DNA of 46,851 nt, from positions 1 through 46,851 of the forward strand of contig JAPOTF010000145.1 in assembly GCA_026709325.1 (NCBI GenBank), written 5' to 3'. The position numbers and the translations under genes were made by a program. Positions 44,431 through 46,851 of the stretch are shown one piece after another (the stretch's first letter is position 1; each line of letters begins with the position of its first letter). The stretch comes from Roseovarius sp. (GTDB lineage Bacteria > Pseudomonadota > Alphaproteobacteria > Rhodobacterales > Rhodobacteraceae). Under the pieces are notes generated by a model, which searched no databases, was not told the origin of the DNA, and saw only the letters and a program-made list of their open reading frames with translations.

Positions 44431-46053
44431 TCATTCAAACGTTTTCCGCAGCTCGAATTTCTGGATCTTTCCGGTGGATGTCTTTGGAAGCTGCTGAAAC
44501 TTGACTTTTTTTGGCGCTTTAAACCCCGCCAGACCACTCCGGGCGAACGCGATGATTTCCTCTTCAGTGGCATCGCGCCCATCTTTAAGTTCAATAAATG
44601 CGCATGGAACTTCGCCCCATTTTTCATGAGGCATGGCCACCACGGCGCAAAGCGATACCGCCGGATGCTTCATTAGCACGCCTTCCACCTCTACCGAACT
44701 GATGTTTTCGCCCCCGGAAATAATGATATCCTTTAATCTGTCCACGATTTGCAGATAACCGTCGGGATGCTGCACGGCTATGTCGCCCGAGTGGAAATAG
44801 CCGCCGCGAAATGCCTCCGATGTGGCTTCCGGATTTTTAAAATAGCCTTTCATCACGGAATTTCCCCTTATCATGATTTCTCCTTGAGTCGAGCCATCCA
44901 TTGGGCTTTGAGTCATGGTTTCAGGGTTTATGCAGGTGATTTCCTCCATCATGGGCATCAGCACTCCGGTGCGGGCCTTTATGGCGTAGCGCGCGCCATC
45001 GGACATTCCATCCCATTCCCTCTGCCAGATGCATTCCGTCACATGCCCATATGTTTCCGTAAGACCGTAGACCTGCGTCACGTTAAAACCGAGTGGCTCA
45101 ATTGCCTGCAAAGTCGCTGCCGGTGGCGGTGCTCCAGCTGTAAAGACCTCGACAACATGCTCGAAGTCGCGCCGCTCCTCGGGTCTTGAATTGACAATTG
45201 CGTTCAAAACTATGGGGGCCGCTCCAAAATGAGTCACGCCTTCGCTGGCGATCGCGTTGTATATGTTTGATGCCGTGATGTCGCGGCAACAGATAAGGGT
45301 GCCTCCCAGCATTGGCATGGTCCAGGTATGGTTCCAGTTGTTGCAATGAAACATCGGCACTATGGTCAGATATCGGGCATGGCGGGGTATCGGCCAGCTT
45401 ACGGCCGTTCCCATTGTCATCAAATAGGCGCCGCGATGATGGCATGCAACGCCTTTAGGCCGTCCGGTAGTTCCCGAAGTGTAGTTAAGGGCAAGACTTT
45501 CCCATTCATCTTTCGGCATAATCCAGTCAAATTCCGGATCGCCAGATGCCAGGAGATCGTCAAAAGACGCGTATTCTCCCGATGCGCTTAATCCGGCTTG
45601 TACATCCGGCACCTCGATTATCGCCGGCGCAGTTCCCTTCATCTCGGCAACGGCATTCTTCAGCACCGGTAAAAATTGAGAGTCAACAAGCACCACCTTG
45701 GCTTCGCCATGATCTAGTATGTAGGAAATCGCCTCCGCTTCCAGTCGCATGTTTATTGTGTTGAGAATCGCTCCGCATGCCGGAACGCCGAAATGGGCTT
45801 CTGCATGAGCTGGAACGTTTGGCAAAATTGTGGATACCACATCCCCGGGGTCAATACCGAGTTTTTTCAAACCCGATGCAAGTCTTGTGCATCGTTCGAA
45901 GTATTCCCGGTATGTTTTTCTAAACTCTCCATACACCACGGCCTCAAAGTTGCCGTATACCAGCGCCGCGCGTCGCAAGTGCGACAATGGAGTTAGAGGT
46001 GCAAAATTTGCGGGATTTCGGTCAAGTCCTGTTTCGTCCGTCATCCAGCCCAT
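44431..46053 (-). CDS. AMP-binding acyl-CoA synthetase
   Basis: The ATG at 46053, 7 nt after GGAGG, gives 540 aa beginning MGWMTDETGLDRNPANFAPL, the usual start of a proteobacterial long- or medium-chain acyl-CoA ligase group. ATP-binding motifs: LNYTSGTTGRPKGVACHH and GLTETYGH; C-terminal hinge and lysine region: YFHSGDIAVQHPDGYLQIVDR and LPKTSTGKIQKFELR. Proteins of this group include the 3-methylmercaptopropionate ligase DmdB and several fatty-acid ligases; the chain length cannot be told from sequence. The CoA thioester product enters beta-oxidation or a related pathway. No beta-oxidation genes are adjacent. Confidence 0.92.
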   Translation of the reverse strand: MGWMTDETGLDRNPANFAPLTPLSHLRRAALVYGNFEAVVYGEFRKTYREYFERCTRLASGLKKLGIDPGDVVSTILPNVPAHAEAHFGVPACGAILNTINMRLEAEAISYILDHGEAKVVLVDSQFLPVLKNAVAEMKGTAPAIIEVPDVQAGLSASGEYASFDDLLASGDPEFDWIMPKDEWESLALNYTSGTTGRPKGVACHHRGAYLMTMGTAVSWPIPRHARYLTIVPMFHCNNWNHTWTMPMLGGTLICCRDITASNIYNAIASEGVTHFGAAPIVLNAIVNSRPEERRDFEHVVEVFTAGAPPPAATLQAIEPLGFNVTQVYGLTETYGHVTECIWQREWDGMSDGARYAIKARTGVLMPMMEEITCINPETMTQSPMDGSTQGEIMIRGNSVMKGYFKNPEATSEAFRGGYFHSGDIAVQHPDGYLQIVDRLKDIIISGGENISSVEVEGVLMKHPAVSLCAVVAMPHEKWGEVPCAFIELKDGRDATEEEIIAFARSGLAGFKAPKKVKFQQLPKTSTGKIQKFELRKTFE

Positions 46054-46818
46054 AGCGAAACCTCCGATATTCAATTTGCTCGCAATTCACGCAGTATTGT
46101 CAATTGAATCGCGGATTGCAAAAGATTTTGAAATATCCAAAACCGATGGCAGCATTCAGCCACCCTGCAGGAAGTGAGAGATCGTCCGTCGCGCATGGTT
46201 TCCGGGCGGTGAGATAGCAGGCACAAGGCAACTGATCAATGCATGAAGTCGAAAGCATCGGCAGCATTAACTGCCCGGTCTGAAGCCGCCTCGTTTTTGC
46301 GCAATTTTATCTGTGCCTGATATGACTGATTGCAGATTTTGAGCTGAAAACCCGTTAGTTGAATTATGGTCTCGAATGAATTTAATCACGTTGTCGGCTG
46401 ATTCTTTAGTGTGATTGCATGTGTGATTGTTTCATTGGGAAAAGGATGGCAATTCAATCATTAACACGTCTTTAAGTTTCGTGCCGATTTGCATTCCGTT
46501 TATTTGCGGCGTTCACGGCATTCATTGACTCCGGCAATTCCCGTCCACCGTTTTTGCAACGTCAATGCCCGTTCCGACCAACGCATTTTGCTCGTAGCGA
46601 ACTCCTTATTGAAAAAACGGGATTTTTCCAGCCTATGGCAATTCAGGCGATCTTTTCGCATCTTGCTCTGTAGTCAATACTGTGGACGGCAAGTGAATTG
46701 CAAAATGTCATCCATATTATCCCTCAACCAAACAGCCGGAATTTAATCATCATGCACGTTCCCGCGCTTTGGAAATGGAGCCGGAGACGGCAATGTCAGC
46801 GCGTCGTTCAAGATTTCG
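46054..46818. other. Non-coding stretch before the right window edge
   Basis: About 765 bp contain no gene I can support. A plus-strand open frame at 46489-46746 has an arginine-rich, irregular product without a ribosome-binding site and I do not call it. No tRNA cloverleaf, terminator or repeat was recognised. Confidence 0.5.
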
Positions 46819-46851
46819 ATGATCGGTGCGGGGACATGGGCGATTGGCAAT
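46819..46851 (+). CDS. Possible GpsA-like N-terminus, cut by the right window edge
   Basis: The plus-strand frame here reads FKISMIGAGTWAIGN, like the Rossmann start of NAD(P)-dependent glycerol-3-phosphate dehydrogenase or a similar reductase (usually xIxVIGAGTWGTALA). The only start codon in frame is the ATG at 46819, inside the first beta strand; a stop lies at 46744-46746. An ATG at 46793 with the right spacing is in another frame. This suggests either an unusual start, a frameshift near 46800, or chance. The rest lies outside the window. Confidence 0.35.
   Translation, partial: MIGAGTWAIGN

Noticed and set aside
46489-46746. Plus-strand 85-codon frame in the right-hand gap
   Set aside because: Arg/Ser-rich irregular product without a ribosome-binding site or family resemblance.
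1-46851. CRISPR array, tRNA, rRNA, insertion sequence or prophage
   Set aside because: No regularly spaced repeats, T-loop/acceptor patterns, rRNA segments, transposase, integrase or phage structural genes were recognised by eye; a tRNAscan or Infernal run would be decisive.

Overview
The window looks like a chromosomal segment of an alphaproteobacterium, possibly marine. The evidence is gene content and order: a SUV3-like RNA helicase followed by fdxA and carD, a malic enzyme fused to a phosphotransacetylase-like domain, the QFSTS-type MetG, and a PrpE-type propionyl-CoA ligase. I found no rRNA, tRNA, CRISPR array, transposase or integrase. Most of the window is fairly GC-rich. The first ~5.7 kb is visibly more A+T-rich and has a different codon style, so it looks acquired.

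Left edge (1-6210): the end of a gene cut by the window boundary is followed after 3 nt by a giant 1838-residue protein. That protein has a candidate PD-(D/E)XK nuclease motif (D1190, E1211, K1213), a charged linker and a complete C-terminal FtsK/SpoIIIE-type DNA motor. This is the best candidate for a little-described system, probably DNA defence or mobile-DNA processing. A 136-aa orphan follows.

Catabolic block (6334-20355): a lone ectoine synthase-like gene (ectC) faces a long run of minus-strand genes. In transcription order these are an SCP2-domain protein, an alpha/beta hydrolase, a PotBCAD-type ABC importer (permeases, ATPase, binding protein), a trimethylamine-dehydrogenase-like flavoprotein, a GbcA/Stc2/CntA-like Rieske oxygenase, a three-subunit molybdenum hydroxylase, a MoaD/ThiS-like protein and an SDR. 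Read together they suggest import, stepwise N-demethylation and oxidation of a quaternary or N-methylated compound. The substrate is unknown: retained catalytic residues and a remodelled pocket argue against trimethylamine.

Housekeeping block (20873-30040): a secreted TPR protein, the SUV3-like helicase, fdxA and carD on the plus strand; cobS and cobT diverging (last steps of cobalamin assembly); and a KefB-like CPA2 antiporter overlapping cobT tail to tail.

Central and salvage metabolism (30425-38461): prpE and maeB on the minus strand (propionate activation, malate to pyruvate), then cdd-deoA-deoB-upp on the plus strand (pyrimidine nucleoside salvage). The nearby cobalamin genes fit a B12-dependent propionyl-CoA to succinyl-CoA route, but no mutase is in view.

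Right part (38659-46851): a membrane-anchored M48-like protein lacking the HExxH motif, a Tas-like aldo/keto reductase, an MFS transporter, metG with a TTG start, an acyl-CoA synthetase, a gene-poor stretch of about 760 bp, and a possible GpsA-like N-terminus cut by the window edge.
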